Shown one piece after another: positions 7,721 to 17,384 of a DNA stretch of 64,000 bases. The DNA comes from Lachnospiraceae bacterium. Its GTDB lineage: Bacteria; Bacillota; Clostridia; Lachnospirales; Lachnospiraceae. A model generated the notes under the pieces. That model made no database searches. It was not told the DNA's origin and saw only the letters and a list, made by a program, of their open reading frames with translations. The stretch is taken from the NCBI GenBank assembly GCA_017444015.1, contig JAFSXN010000001.1, positions 1 to 64,000 of the forward strand. Direction: 5' to 3'. Position 1 is the stretch's first letter. Each line of letters begins with the position of its first letter. The position numbers and the translations under genes are program-made.

Positions 7721-9139
7721 ATGGATACATTAAGAACAACTTGTATACATGATATCAGTACCATTCTGGATCTATATAATAGGTTACTTAAGATAGGTTC
7801 CTTAGAGGCGATTGACTGTGATCATCTGATTTCAACTTGGAATTATGACAAAAGCTTGGTCAATGAAATCATAGCGTATATTAATTCGACGGCACATAAG
7901 CAAAGTATAATCAGACAGATGGATTACAAATTCAGGGCAAATTCTGTGGAAAAGATCATGCTCCCTGATACTGATCTATTAAATGTACTGGAAGGGTCTC
8001 CTTACGGTGGTCTTCTTGAAGATGATCTCAGATTGAATATAGAAGAGCTTGAAAAAGTACTCAGTTCGTATGATATAAAAGGTTATGTAAAGGAAATTGG
8101 AAAAGGTCCGGCTGTCACCAGAGTATTAATCTCTTTAGAGGAAAGTACCAGAAAAACGAAGTTATGGCGCTTTTTTGAGGATATACGTGAGAGGATGGAC
8201 CTGTTAGATATCAGAATGGAGGCACCTGTAAAGGAAGGATCCACTTTTGCTTTAGAAATACCGAACAAATCCCTTCAAACAGTTTCTTTACGGGATGCTT
8301 TGGAAAGTGAGGAGTTCAGAAATTCGTCGGTTACCTCATTTATAGTAGGCAAGGATGTAAATAACAGGATCGTTATCCATGATATAGCTAAATTGTCCAA
8401 TATTCTTATAGCTGGGAACACTGGCTCCGGAAAGACAATGTTCCTCCATTCGTTGATAATGAGCCTTTTGTTTAAAGCAATTCCTGATGAAATAGGATTG
8501 CTCCTTATAGACACAGGGGTTGTGGATCTGGCTGTTTATAATGGGATTCCGTACTTGATAACACCTGTAGTATACGAACCGCGAAAAGCAATCCTTTCGC
8601 TTGAAAAGATCGTTAGTGAAATAATAAGCCGATATGAAGCCCTGATCCAATTTAATGCTAAAGATATAGCGAGTTACAATGAAAAAATCTCCCTACAATT
8701 TACAACGGGTACAACCCCTGAAACTCAATGGAAGATGAAGCGGCTGATTATTGTTATAGATGACCTACATGATCTTATGATGTACGGAAGCAGAGAGGTC
8801 GAGTATTGTATCAGTTTAATCGCCCAAACAGGTAAGGCAGTTGGTGTAAGCGTGGTTGTGGTAACGAATCACCCGAATACTAGTGTGATCACACAAACAA
8901 TCGACCTCAGCCTTTCAAGCCGTATTGCATTTTGTGTTTCTTTTGAAGTAGACTCTCAAACTATATTGAATACAAAAGGGAGTGGATGGACTAAAGACGG
9001 GGCAGATATGTTGCTCGGGAATGGAGATATGCTGTATTTTTCCCAAAATACAGATGCACCAATGAGAATACAGGGTGTTTATGTATCCGATGAAGAAATA
9101 GAAAGAGTTGTAACCTATTTAAAGGATCAGGATCTATAG
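7721..9139 (+). CDS. FtsK/SpoIIIE-type ATPase (TcpA-like coupling protein)
   Basis: A 472-residue protein. The N-terminal half is helical and without membrane segments. The motor domain has Walker A AGNTGSGKTM (about 231-240), Walker B LIIVIDDLHDL (about 343-353) and the FtsK-like tail LLGNGDMLYF. It should hand the relaxase-bound strand to a conjugation channel or pump DNA. Short soluble FtsK/TcpA proteins serve as coupling proteins in Gram-positive mobilizable elements. The absence of an obvious transmembrane anchor is unusual for a coupling protein and leaves a DNA-partitioning role open. Confidence 0.8.
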   Translation: MDTLRTTCIHDISTILDLYNRLLKIGSLEAIDCDHLISTWNYDKSLVNEIIAYINSTAHKQSIIRQMDYKFRANSVEKIMLPDTDLLNVLEGSPYGGLLEDDLRLNIEELEKVLSSYDIKGYVKEIGKGPAVTRVLISLEESTRKTKLWRFFEDIRERMDLLDIRMEAPVKEGSTFALEIPNKSLQTVSLRDALESEEFRNSSVTSFIVGKDVNNRIVIHDIAKLSNILIAGNTGSGKTMFLHSLIMSLLFKAIPDEIGLLLIDTGVVDLAVYNGIPYLITPVVYEPRKAILSLEKIVSEIISRYEALIQFNAKDIASYNEKISLQFTTGTTPETQWKMKRLIIVIDDLHDLMMYGSREVEYCISLIAQTGKAVGVSVVVVTNHPNTSVITQTIDLSLSSRIAFCVSFEVDSQTILNTKGSGWTKDGADMLLGNGDMLYFSQNTDAPMRIQGVYVSDEEIERVVTYLKDQDL

Positions 9140-9352
9140 GTTTTGATCTCTATCGGCGGGCAAATATCGCACGATGTCTTTAATATCACAGCCTAATATC
9201 TGGCATAGATCGTTGAGGGTGCGGGTAGAGACGTCCCTGTTATGTTTGAGACGGTTCAAGGTACTGAAAGAGATATGGTGATTCTTCGTAAGCGTATACC
9301 AGTTTTCCGAAGATTTTTCAAGCGTAGCCCAAAACGGCGAGTAATCAATCAT
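9134..9352 (-). CDS. XRE-family HTH regulator
   Basis: A 72-residue Cro/C1-type HTH protein (HISFSTLNRLKHNRDVSTRTL). It converges with and overlaps the end of the FtsK-like gene by 6 bases and is divergent from the WYL regulator at 9518. It may control the WYL cassette promoter at 9460-9488 or its own transcription. Confidence 0.75.
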   Translation of the reverse strand: MIDYSPFWATLEKSSENWYTLTKNHHISFSTLNRLKHNRDVSTRTLNDLCQILGCDIKDIVRYLPADRDQNL

Positions 9353-9459
9353 AGAAGGAGACCTTACGGCAGTTAAAAAAGATGGATATTTAGCGTATTT
9401 TTAACCATAACGAAAATATCAGTGACAATATATGTCTATGATAGGATGTATATTGCAAC

Positions 9460-9488
9460 TTGAATATATTCCTAAAAACGAATATAAT
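9460..9488 (+). promoter_or_regulatory. Promoter of the WYL cassette with dyad
   Basis: TTGAAT (9460-9465), a 17-base spacer and TATAAT (9483-9488). The spacer contains the inverted repeat ATATTC-8-GAATAT (9466-9485), which overlaps the -10 box and is a plausible operator for the WYL protein or the divergent XRE protein. Confidence 0.6.
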
Positions 9489-9517
9489 TGGAAGAAATCT
9501 GGAAAGAATAGATAACT

Positions 9518-10480
9518 ATGGAAACTAATAGGGATTCAGGCGATAAAATAGAGCGGGTACTGGGGATTTACTCGAAGCTGATGAGTGGAGCAGTCATCAA
9601 TAAAGCAGAAGAGGCTCTCACTTATGGCGTCAATGAGAGGAGTATCCAACGCGACATAGACGATATACGGGATTATCTGGAATCCAGCGAAGCGGAGGAT
9701 ATTGTAAATTCTGTTATCTATGACCGCTCTGTTAAAGGATACCATTTGGAACAGATATACAGGCTGAAGCTCACAAACCCTGAGATCCTCGCTATCTGTA
9801 AGATACTTTTAGACAGCAGAGCGCTTCCTAAGAAGGAAATGAAAGAGCTATTGGATAAGCTGGTCGAAAGCTGTGTCCCCAAGGAAAATCAAAAGCTGGT
9901 ATCCAATCTCCTGAAAAATGAGAAATTCCATTATGTTGAGCCGAGGCATAAAACGAATTATCTTGAAAATCTTTGGACGATCGGGCAGGCAATAAGACAG
10001 TGCCGGTATATTGAATTCAGTTATAAGCGGCTTAAGGATAAGAAGACCGTAAGGCGCAAGGTCCAGCCGCTTGCGATCATGTTTTCGGAGTATTATTTTT
10101 ATCTGACGGCTTTTATTGAGGATGAGGAAGTCCGAAAGGACTTTGACGTTATCAACGATTCCTTTCCGACCATATATCGGCTTGACCGGATCAAGAATCT
10201 GACGGTAACAGATGAGACGTTTCACATACCTTACAGCAGCCGTTTTGAGGAGGGGGAGTTCCGGAAACGAGTCCAGTTTATGTATGGAGGTAAGCTGAAA
10301 AAGGTAAAGTTTACGTATTCAGGGTATGACATAGATGCTGTTCTTGACAGGCTCCCTACAGCAGAGGTTATATCCGAAGAAAACGGAATATATACAGTAT
10401 CAGCGGAAGTGTTTGGAGATGGGATCGATATGTGGCTGAGAAGCCAGGGCAATTTTATTGGTATGATTAATCCGTCGTAG
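9518..10480 (+). CDS. WYL-domain transcriptional regulator
   Basis: A 320-residue protein. It has an N-terminal winged HTH of the DeoR type (GVNERSIQRDIDDIRDYL, about 38-56), a helical linker, a WYL domain (about 160-235; YIEFSYKRLKDKKTVRRKVQPLAI, then EYYFYLTAF) and a WCX C-terminal domain. WYL proteins sense ligands or nucleic acid and control several phage-defence systems (BrxR and CapW types). It is first in a co-directional run of five genes with gaps of 26-60 bases once the IS is removed, so it likely regulates that run. Confidence 0.88.
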   Translation: METNRDSGDKIERVLGIYSKLMSGAVINKAEEALTYGVNERSIQRDIDDIRDYLESSEAEDIVNSVIYDRSVKGYHLEQIYRLKLTNPEILAICKILLDSRALPKKEMKELLDKLVESCVPKENQKLVSNLLKNEKFHYVEPRHKTNYLENLWTIGQAIRQCRYIEFSYKRLKDKKTVRRKVQPLAIMFSEYYFYLTAFIEDEEVRKDFDVINDSFPTIYRLDRIKNLTVTDETFHIPYSSRFEEGEFRKRVQFMYGGKLKKVKFTYSGYDIDAVLDRLPTAEVISEENGIYTVSAEVFGDGIDMWLRSQGNFIGMINPS

Positions 10481-10512
10481 CTAACCAATGATAATAGCTG
10501 GAGAGATTGTTT

Positions 10513-11757
10513 ATGTCTGAATTTATGAATGAAACGGAATCATTAGTTGAATCTGACAAGAGAAATAAAGCATTGAAAATATTGAAGGATTGGGCAGAAT
10601 CAGGCGACCCGGAGGGAATGTTTGAATATGGCAATATTTATCAAACATGTAGAAATGGCAATGATGAGATAGTTGATGATTGTGAAGCAGCAAAGTGGTA
10701 TAAGAAGGCATTGGATGCCGGTTTTGATATAAGAAGATTTACTAAGCTTTTTTGCCGTGCATTTCTTGACATAAGACCAGATGAAAGGTTATTCCATATA
10801 ACACCGTATGTTGATATTTTGGACATATGCGAAAACTTTGCAGAATCAACCAATGATTATGATAGCGCTATGTATATCGGGGATGTATATAGAGAGTTAT
10901 CGGCTAGTATGACCGATGATTTAGATATGGAATATGACTATTACAAAGAAAAAAGACAAGTAAAGTTATATAGAGACAAAATACAAAAATATTATAAAAA
11001 AGCTGAACGTATGTATGAAATCGCTGCTGAAAGTGGGATTGATGATGCGATAAAGGAAATAAAGGCGATAAATGGCATATTAGCTCTTTACGACGACCAT
11101 CTGGACTTAAAGAAACCTAAGAAATATTTGAAATGGGCGAAAAAAGGATTTGAAATGGGAGACCGTGACAAATACTTGTTTAAAAATATAGCCTACACAT
11201 ATGACGAATTATCAGATTATGAAGAAGCTTTTCAATGGTATATGAAGGGAGCTCAAGAGGGAAATGAGGCGTGTCAAGATGTTCTTGAAAGATATTCATA
11301 TGATATAGAAAACTATGTACGAGATAATAAGGGCAGTGATGCCTTCCATAAAGGAAATAAATACTATAAATATGGAATGAGTAAAGAGAGGCAGGATTGG
11401 GACAATGCATATAATGCATTTTTAGAGGCAGATAAGTTGGGAGATGTAAGAGCAACTGTAAAATTGGGAAATATGTACAGAGTACTCCGTAATGGGAGCT
11501 GTTATGAAGATAATGAAGCAGAGGCTGTAAAATGGTATACAAAAGCAATACATTCTGGAAAAATATGTGCTGAGGAACAAATTGCTCCTCTTATCATGAA
11601 GGTTGAGGATTTCTTTGATGAGGTATTTGGCTTTATGTATGAAGGCCCGAAGGATATAACACTTTATGAAGAAATATTAGAGTTTTGTAAAGAGTGTTTT
11701 GAAAAGAATCAAGATCAACTTAGGTTACTACGTATAACCAACTTAACTAGGTTGTAA
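10513..11757 (+). CDS. Sel1-like (TPR) repeat protein
   Basis: A 414-residue all-helical protein. Sel1-like repeats are clear at the N-terminus (AESGDPEGMFEYGNIYQ, CEAAKWYKKALDAG) and near the C-terminus (GDVRATVKLGNMYR, AEAVKWYTKAIHSG), with further repeats between (YEEAFQWYMKGAQEGNEA). There is no signal peptide, so it is cytosolic, probably a protein-binding scaffold. It starts 32 bases after the WYL gene; ATG 10513 follows GGAGAG. The DNA is A+T-rich compared with the transfer genes, as in the rest of this cassette. Confidence 0.8.
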   Translation: MSEFMNETESLVESDKRNKALKILKDWAESGDPEGMFEYGNIYQTCRNGNDEIVDDCEAAKWYKKALDAGFDIRRFTKLFCRAFLDIRPDERLFHITPYVDILDICENFAESTNDYDSAMYIGDVYRELSASMTDDLDMEYDYYKEKRQVKLYRDKIQKYYKKAERMYEIAAESGIDDAIKEIKAINGILALYDDHLDLKKPKKYLKWAKKGFEMGDRDKYLFKNIAYTYDELSDYEEAFQWYMKGAQEGNEACQDVLERYSYDIENYVRDNKGSDAFHKGNKYYKYGMSKERQDWDNAYNAFLEADKLGDVRATVKLGNMYRVLRNGSCYEDNEAEAVKWYTKAIHSGKICAEEQIAPLIMKVEDFFDEVFGFMYEGPKDITLYEEILEFCKECFEKNQDQLRLLRITNLTRL

Positions 11758-12766
11758 TAGAAGGGTGTAGTACACCTGGGATAAGGGTTTAGGTAATAGA
11801 TAAATGGTGAAAAATAATGAGTTGGAAAATTGGATCATTTAATGTATGCAATATGATAAGAAACAACGGGATCAATCTTGATGTTATTGCAAAGATAATT
11901 GCTAATGAAAAGTTTGATATTATCGCACTTCAAGAGGTTCTTGATAGTGGAAAAATATTAGATGGCGGAATGGGTAAAAAGATCAAAGGAGAAGCTGCTG
12001 AATATGAAGATTGTCTTTTAAGGCGTCTTCCCGGATATATGATGCGTTGGGGTGCATCAAATGTAAAGAAAAAAAATGTTGAAATGACAAAGCAAGATAA
12101 AAGGGGAGAAGGTTACGCCTTCCTATGGAATACAAGGCGGGTAGAATTGGCTAAACATATTACACCTTCCGGTGAGAAGGTATTTAATCCTAGAATTTGG
12201 GGACAATATAGCTTAAAGAGGGCTGATGCTGTCCGCCATTTAATTCGTGATCCATTTTATGGACGGTTTAAGTTGAAAGGATTACGACAGGAAATCCGAC
12301 TTATAACGACTCATATATATTATGGTTCTCAATCTGAAGACGATATCGACTTGAGAAAGAGAGAATTAAATATCCTTGCAGGTGCTATTTATCCTAGACT
12401 TCATGATATGGAATATGGGATTAATACACCTGCAACAACAATACTTTTAGGGGACTATAACCTTAATTTAAGAGATAGTAAAGTTGGTCGTGCTTATATG
12501 CCAGATGTAATTATTGTAGATGAAAATGGTATGGTGAAGAGCGCAACAGATATTCTGGTCGATAAAAATGTTAGGACATTCTCTACAAGACAAAGCCAAT
12601 TATCTACATTAAGTACGGGTAATGAAGAAAAGTATAGTAATAATTATGATCATATAACATATGAAACCAGTATAGGAGGGAATCATCGGGCACATGATGG
12701 AGACGCTATATCAAATCCCCATGCTATTATAGTAAACGAATTAAGTTTCTGCACAAAAGCAACACT

Positions 12767-13360
12767 TTAAGCTGCCATAGCATCTGAAAAAAAGCATTTG
12801 AAACTGCACAGTTTTTTGAGCTGTTCATTGGGTTCAGAAAAACCTTTAAAGTATTCATCCATTGTGTCTTTCAAAATGCTTTTGGACGAAAAATATCTGT
12901 TATGCGTTTTCTCTCTTCTTGCGATGCGCCATACCTGTTCAATGGGATTCAAGTCAGGAGAATACGGCGGGAGACACATATAATCCAACGCATTGCGGAT
13001 ATCAGAGTATTCAGGCGTTTCCTCTGTCCAAATGAGACGGATCGCTTTCTTGTGCCAAGGTGCATTGTCCAAGATTATGCAGTATTTTTTTCCGTCTTCC
13101 AGTGGTCTTGAGCCAATGAAATCGCGCATTGATTGTATTACGGTCTCATAGTTGAACCAGTTGGGCTCTGTCATAATAAGCTCTCCAGTTTCAGGGATAA
13201 CAAATCCACTATAGGATACATTGTTCTTTCCCGGTTTCGACATTACTTTTGGTTCAGATCCTTTCAGAGCCCATTTCCGGGTAATGGTAGTTTGGGCTTG
13301 AAAATGTACTTCATCCTGGAAAACAGTTACTATGTTTGGATTCTCAGAGACTTCCTTCAT
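12767..13360 (-). CDS. IS630 transposase, catalytic DDE frame
   Basis: A 197-residue frame that continues from the upstream one by -1 slippage on A9. The DDE triad is visible: FQDEVHF, IILDNAPWHK and PPYSPDLNPIEQVW. It has no ribosome site of its own, so the active enzyme is most likely the roughly 362-residue fusion product. Confidence 0.88.
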   Translation of the reverse strand: MKEVSENPNIVTVFQDEVHFQAQTTITRKWALKGSEPKVMSKPGKNNVSYSGFVIPETGELIMTEPNWFNYETVIQSMRDFIGSRPLEDGKKYCIILDNAPWHKKAIRLIWTEETPEYSDIRNALDYMCLPPYSPDLNPIEQVWRIARREKTHNRYFSSKSILKDTMDEYFKGFSEPNEQLKKLCSFKCFFSDAMAA

Positions 13361-13857
13361 TTTTTTTTAAATTCTTCACGAGCCTCGTTATCGGGGTTTT
13401 CAAGCGAAGGATATGTCTGTGGCCGGATTAGCGAAAACCCCATTTTGTGCATAAGAATCTGACAGGCTCTGACGCCAAGATCTACACCATAGTGGTTCCT
13501 TATGTATTCCGACAGCGTGGGACCGTCCCAGACATGGTATCCATGTTCTTCTGGATCCTCTTCGACAACAGCTCTTAATTCTGATAGCTGATCGTCGGAA
13601 AGCTTAGGAGCACGGCCTTGCTGCTTAACAGCTTTTAGCGAGTCCCAACCCTGCTCATCAACCTTAGTGACCCAGTCATACAGCACACGGCGACTGTCTC
13701 CGGAATATGCAGACAGTTCCTCTGGCGTCATTCCGCTTAATATGAGGTTTACCATAGAGACTCGATGGACGAATTTATTATCTGCACTTTGAGTTACAAT
13801 TTCTTTTCCCTGAGCCAAAAGCTCTTCAGGATTATTTATATATTGGCGTCTTCTCAT
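13357..13857 (-). CDS. IS630 transposase, N-terminal frame
   Basis: A 166-residue DNA-binding half of the transposase with two HTH motifs (MTPEELSAYSGDSRRVLYDWV; LSEYIRNHYGVDLGVRACQILM). GGAGGTG precedes the ATG at 13857. The frame ends EEFKKK-stop on a run of nine A residues, where slippage by -1 continues into the catalytic frame. Confidence 0.88.
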   Translation of the reverse strand: MRRRQYINNPEELLAQGKEIVTQSADNKFVHRVSMVNLILSGMTPEELSAYSGDSRRVLYDWVTKVDEQGWDSLKAVKQQGRAPKLSDDQLSELRAVVEEDPEEHGYHVWDGPTLSEYIRNHYGVDLGVRACQILMHKMGFSLIRPQTYPSLENPDNEAREEFKKK

Positions 13858-14047
13858 ATTATTCACCTCCGCCAATAGTATACATCGTTTTAATCCAAAG
13901 TGCAAATATTTAATTCGTTTACTATAAGATATGTGATTTACCGATTAATATAGATTTTGAGACTTATAGAAAAAAGGTTTCGGACCATTTACCAATATGT
14001 ATTGAATTGAATTATAGATAGAATAATATTACAAGAGGAGAAATATA

Positions 14048-16471
14048 ATGGATAACGAATATTTAAGCGGAAATAATGAATTAGTAGTAAACGAAAAAGG
14101 TAAAAAAGAAAACGTTCATACTGAAAGCGAAAGATTGAGAGCTGCTTATGCACTCAATATGTGTACGGTATCCGTGTCGCAGATTATAGATTATAATGAT
14201 GGCTACATTCTGGAACAAGAGTACGATGCTATTTTGAACAATTTAGATTTGAATCGAATCATTAAAGATGATGCTGATGCACTATTAAATATTTTAACTG
14301 AGCTACTGGATACAATAACCTTTTTTAGAATACAAGAAATAAAAAAAGAACAGATTGAAAAGAAATATCAACAACGTATGAAAAATGCTATATGGTCAGC
14401 CATACCGAGTCTAAGTTTGGTTGCATTAGGTAATCCGATTGCTATTGCAACGTCAATTATAACAACTGTCGGTACTGGCTATATGAACTATAGGAAAGAA
14501 AAAGCAAATGCTTTAAATGATAAAGCCGATGCTGAAATAGAATTACAGATCACGGCCATAGAACAGTTTAACGCATTGAGGAGAGAACTTTTCACAACGG
14601 CGTGGAGACTTGCTAAAGAGTATGATTTTGACGATAAATGGCGGCTTACGGAAAAACAGATTAAACAATATAACGCAATTCTCATGGATAAGGACGAATA
14701 TCGTAAGTATGCCAGATTAGAGGCAATAGCTGATAGATTTGAAGCTTATCCGCCTTTCTGGTATTTCTATGGGCATACGGCCAATTATATTGCAGAAACA
14801 GCTACAGATCAAAATGTTAAAAAGAGATATAAGGAACGTGCAAAAGAACATTTTGAACACTATGATCGTATTCAAGATAATAATATTCTCAGAGAAGATC
14901 AGCTGACTGCTTCGTTTGCATTAGAATATATTGATCTTTTATGGGAGATGTGGAAATTAGACAAAAAGGAAAACAGAACCAAGGAGCGGATTGATAAAAT
15001 TGAAAATCTTCTGAATCTTGCAATAGAAAAGGCGGGGAACTCGTTTGATATCCTTCAGCTTTGCGCTATTTCTTGTCTGAAAATTGGTAATACAAGCTCT
15101 GCGGCAAGGCAACTTAAGATTCTGGTAAATGAAGGTTATAATGTTCCAGCTAATGCAAGATTGTTAAGCCGTATTTACACGAGTCAATTTCTATTCTCTA
15201 AGGATGATAAAGAGGCCGATGCTGCTTATGCGGAGTACAAAGTCTTAGAAGCAACAACAGATGCGGTATATCTATTTCCAATTCCGGATAAGCGCCCTCA
15301 AGATGCAGGGTTAGAAGATCGGTCATTGCAAAAGAAATATGTGGAAGAGCAGAAATATTATTTAAAGAAAAGTTACAGATTTGCTATAAATAGTTATATA
15401 AAAAAGTGTATAAGTGAATATAATAAGCTTTGGCCAGTGCCATATCCTAACCAATCCTATGACGATGAATTTTTTGATTATACTGTTGAGTCGAAGATAA
15501 GGCGGGATTCCGAAATGGAAAATGTATTGAACGGAGATTCCCACTCAGAATATGTTAACCGGCTCTATAATTCTTTATTTCGGAAAAATTACCTAGATCT
15601 GCTCAACAATATGATGCGTTCGTTGGATGAATTGTCATTTTTCCGGGATTATGAGGATAAGGATGATTTAGTTTTAATAATACGGAGAAGAATAGTTAAT
15701 ACCCGCAATGAGTTGAAAGAATTTCAAAACAATCTGCGAGAAGGGAAGTTTTCATTTGAAAAATATAAGGAAATTCAAGAGAGCATATCTTTTCAGGCAT
15801 TTACAGAGGAATTTTTTAACGGAGTAAAATCAGTAATTATGGATCGGATAGATGATGCAGATGAGTTGTGTGAAAATGACGAAATATCTGTTATGAGCTA
15901 TCTTGACAATGCTGAGATAGAGTTAAAAGATTTCTGTCGTAACCAAAATTTGGAGGACCCTGAAGAATATGATAAATGGGGGAACAGACAGATTGACATC
16001 CCAAATGAAAATTACTATTTCGGATATAGTATCTTAGGGGATGATATGATCAAAGAAGACGAACAAAAAAATAGAAAAGAGAAAATGTTGAAGGCTGTAA
16101 GACAGGCAGCATCGGGAATTACTCACTCAAATGATGATATCGAGCTGCTTATTACGGGAGAGCCTAAATTTGATATGTATTTTAAAAATGTTAAATTTGG
16201 CGGAGCCGGTCTAAAACCAAATATTATCGCAATTATTGACGATAAAACAAAAAAAGATTATGATATGCTCCTTGCATACAATGGATTTATTATCGTTGAT
16301 AAGAATAAAATCAAGCGCACAAAAGATTATCGCCTAATGAACTATATTACACGCGGCGATGCAAATGAGTTAGGTATAGGATGGCCGGATAAGTATGCTA
16401 ATCCAAATGTAAATATAGCTAATTTATATGATTTAGTACAGCAGCTGGTCGAGATACAAGAAAAGGTTTAA
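14048..16471 (+). CDS. Large helical protein with a membrane hairpin (WYL cassette)
   Basis: An 807-residue protein of unrecognised family. Residues about 118-148 form a hydrophobic hairpin (AIPSLSLVALGNPIAIATSIITTV) flanked by coiled-coil-like segments. Residues about 220-400 look like TPR-type helices (LLNLAIEKAGNSFDILQLCAISCLKIGN). The middle is acidic and helical. The last 110 residues are probably an alpha/beta domain (PNIIAIIDDKTKKDYDMLLAYNGFIIVD). AGAGGAG precedes ATG 14048. It is 26 bases after the repaired EEP gene, so it was co-transcribed with it before the IS arrived. It may be a sensor or membrane effector. Confidence 0.75.
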   Translation: MDNEYLSGNNELVVNEKGKKENVHTESERLRAAYALNMCTVSVSQIIDYNDGYILEQEYDAILNNLDLNRIIKDDADALLNILTELLDTITFFRIQEIKKEQIEKKYQQRMKNAIWSAIPSLSLVALGNPIAIATSIITTVGTGYMNYRKEKANALNDKADAEIELQITAIEQFNALRRELFTTAWRLAKEYDFDDKWRLTEKQIKQYNAILMDKDEYRKYARLEAIADRFEAYPPFWYFYGHTANYIAETATDQNVKKRYKERAKEHFEHYDRIQDNNILREDQLTASFALEYIDLLWEMWKLDKKENRTKERIDKIENLLNLAIEKAGNSFDILQLCAISCLKIGNTSSAARQLKILVNEGYNVPANARLLSRIYTSQFLFSKDDKEADAAYAEYKVLEATTDAVYLFPIPDKRPQDAGLEDRSLQKKYVEEQKYYLKKSYRFAINSYIKKCISEYNKLWPVPYPNQSYDDEFFDYTVESKIRRDSEMENVLNGDSHSEYVNRLYNSLFRKNYLDLLNNMMRSLDELSFFRDYEDKDDLVLIIRRRIVNTRNELKEFQNNLREGKFSFEKYKEIQESISFQAFTEEFFNGVKSVIMDRIDDADELCENDEISVMSYLDNAEIELKDFCRNQNLEDPEEYDKWGNRQIDIPNENYYFGYSILGDDMIKEDEQKNRKEKMLKAVRQAASGITHSNDDIELLITGEPKFDMYFKNVKFGGAGLKPNIIAIIDDKTKKDYDMLLAYNGFIIVDKNKIKRTKDYRLMNYITRGDANELGIGWPDKYANPNVNIANLYDLVQQLVEIQEKV

Positions 16472-16510
16472 TCTTGACTCAATAGGTTTAATGAAAGGAA
16501 AAATCATATT

Positions 16511-17149
16511 ATGGAAAACAATTACAAAGAGGTTATTTCAAACAAAAAAACAGAAGCAGACAGGCTTATGACGAAAGAACAGGTTTCAAAAAGCAATGCT
16601 GCTATTCATACCGCTTCTATTGCATCAGGAGTTGCCGGTGTAATTCCTATTCCAGTTGTAGATGCGGTACCTATTACAGCAGCACAGGTTACTATGGTGC
16701 TTGCATTGGGGAAGATTTTTGATAAAAAAATAACGGAATCTGCCGCCAAAGGTATAATTGGAGCTGCAGCAGCTACTTTTATAGGGAGGAATGCAGTGAA
16801 ACTGATACCGATTGCTGGATCAGTAGTTTCGGCGGCAGTCGCTGCAGGGGTTACTGAAGCAATAGGCTGGACAGTAGCTGTTGATTTTGCCAAGGAATCC
16901 AGAAAAGATCGAGAATATGACAGTAAGGCAGATGGCGATATAAATGATAAGGAAACCGCTGAGGCAGCAGAGGTTTCAGAAAGAGACACGTTAGTTATGA
17001 GGGCGGATGAATATATTTCGGGAGAAAAGAAGCGTAAAGAGAATAAAGATGATTATAAAACCTTGTTAAGTGAGATAGATAAAATGGTACTCAATAATCC
17101 TGATGACAAGGAATTGGCCGAAAAGTACGATGAACTTATGAAGGTTTGA
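16511..17149 (+). CDS. DUF697-like small membrane protein (WYL cassette)
   Basis: A 212-residue protein. The central 110 residues are glycine/alanine-rich and hydrophobic (ASGVAGVIPIPVVDAVPITAAQ; GIIGAAAATFIGRNAVKLIPIAGSVVSAAVAAG), the pattern of DUF697/YcjF-like proteins that often accompany dynamin- or Era-like GTPases. No GTPase was recognised here. The charged C-terminus is helical. It is 39 bases behind the 807-residue gene and ends the cassette. A pore or membrane-binding role is possible but unproven. Confidence 0.7.
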   Translation: MENNYKEVISNKKTEADRLMTKEQVSKSNAAIHTASIASGVAGVIPIPVVDAVPITAAQVTMVLALGKIFDKKITESAAKGIIGAAAATFIGRNAVKLIPIAGSVVSAAVAAGVTEAIGWTVAVDFAKESRKDREYDSKADGDINDKETAEAAEVSERDTLVMRADEYISGEKKRKENKDDYKTLLSEIDKMVLNNPDDKELAEKYDELMKV

Positions 17150-17384
17150 CTGCTTCAGTCATAATAATGTATTATTTTTATAATATATATCACGATATAC
17201 TACTAGTCAACATGGCGGCCATACCATTTTTTGCTGCCATCTCCAGCCAAAAACAAAATCATTGCCCAGGGTGACAAATACTGTCTTTGTAGTTTGGTAT
17301 AGTGATAGTTGCAAGGGGTTTGTCACTTTCCGGTTTTTTGATCATATATTATAAATGTGGAAGATGTTATAGAAGAGCCGAGAA

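Larger units (their letters stand above)
12730..13924 (-). mobile_element. IS630-family insertion sequence, 1195 bp
   Basis: The ends are inverted repeats starting TAGTAAACGAATTAA, with further imperfect match to TTTGCAC. TA is duplicated at both sides (12728-12729 and 13925-13926), the IS630/Tc1-mariner signature. It holds two overlapping transposase frames on the minus strand. It has split an EEP-family gene, which can be rejoined exactly. Confidence 0.9.
11817..14021 (+). pseudogene. EEP-family nuclease/phosphatase split by IS630
   Basis: The N-terminal part (11817-12728) has the endonuclease/exonuclease/phosphatase motifs GSFNVCNM, IIALQEVL, TTHIYY, ILLGDYNLN and NNYDHITYE. The last motif, VSDHLPICIELN, is found only after the insertion, at 13927-14021. 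Removing 12730-13924 and one TA copy joins the halves in frame (..HAI-KICDLPINID..) into a protein of about 336 residues. The interrupted product lacks the SDH catalytic motif and gains a short foreign tail ending at 12770. The insertion is recent because no other damage is visible. The intact enzyme would cut nucleic acid or a phosphoester. Confidence 0.88.

Noticed and set aside
16606..16989. A 127-residue minus-strand frame opposite the DUF697-like gene
   Set aside because: It is a low-complexity mirror of the Ala/Gly-rich plus-strand gene, without a ribosome site.
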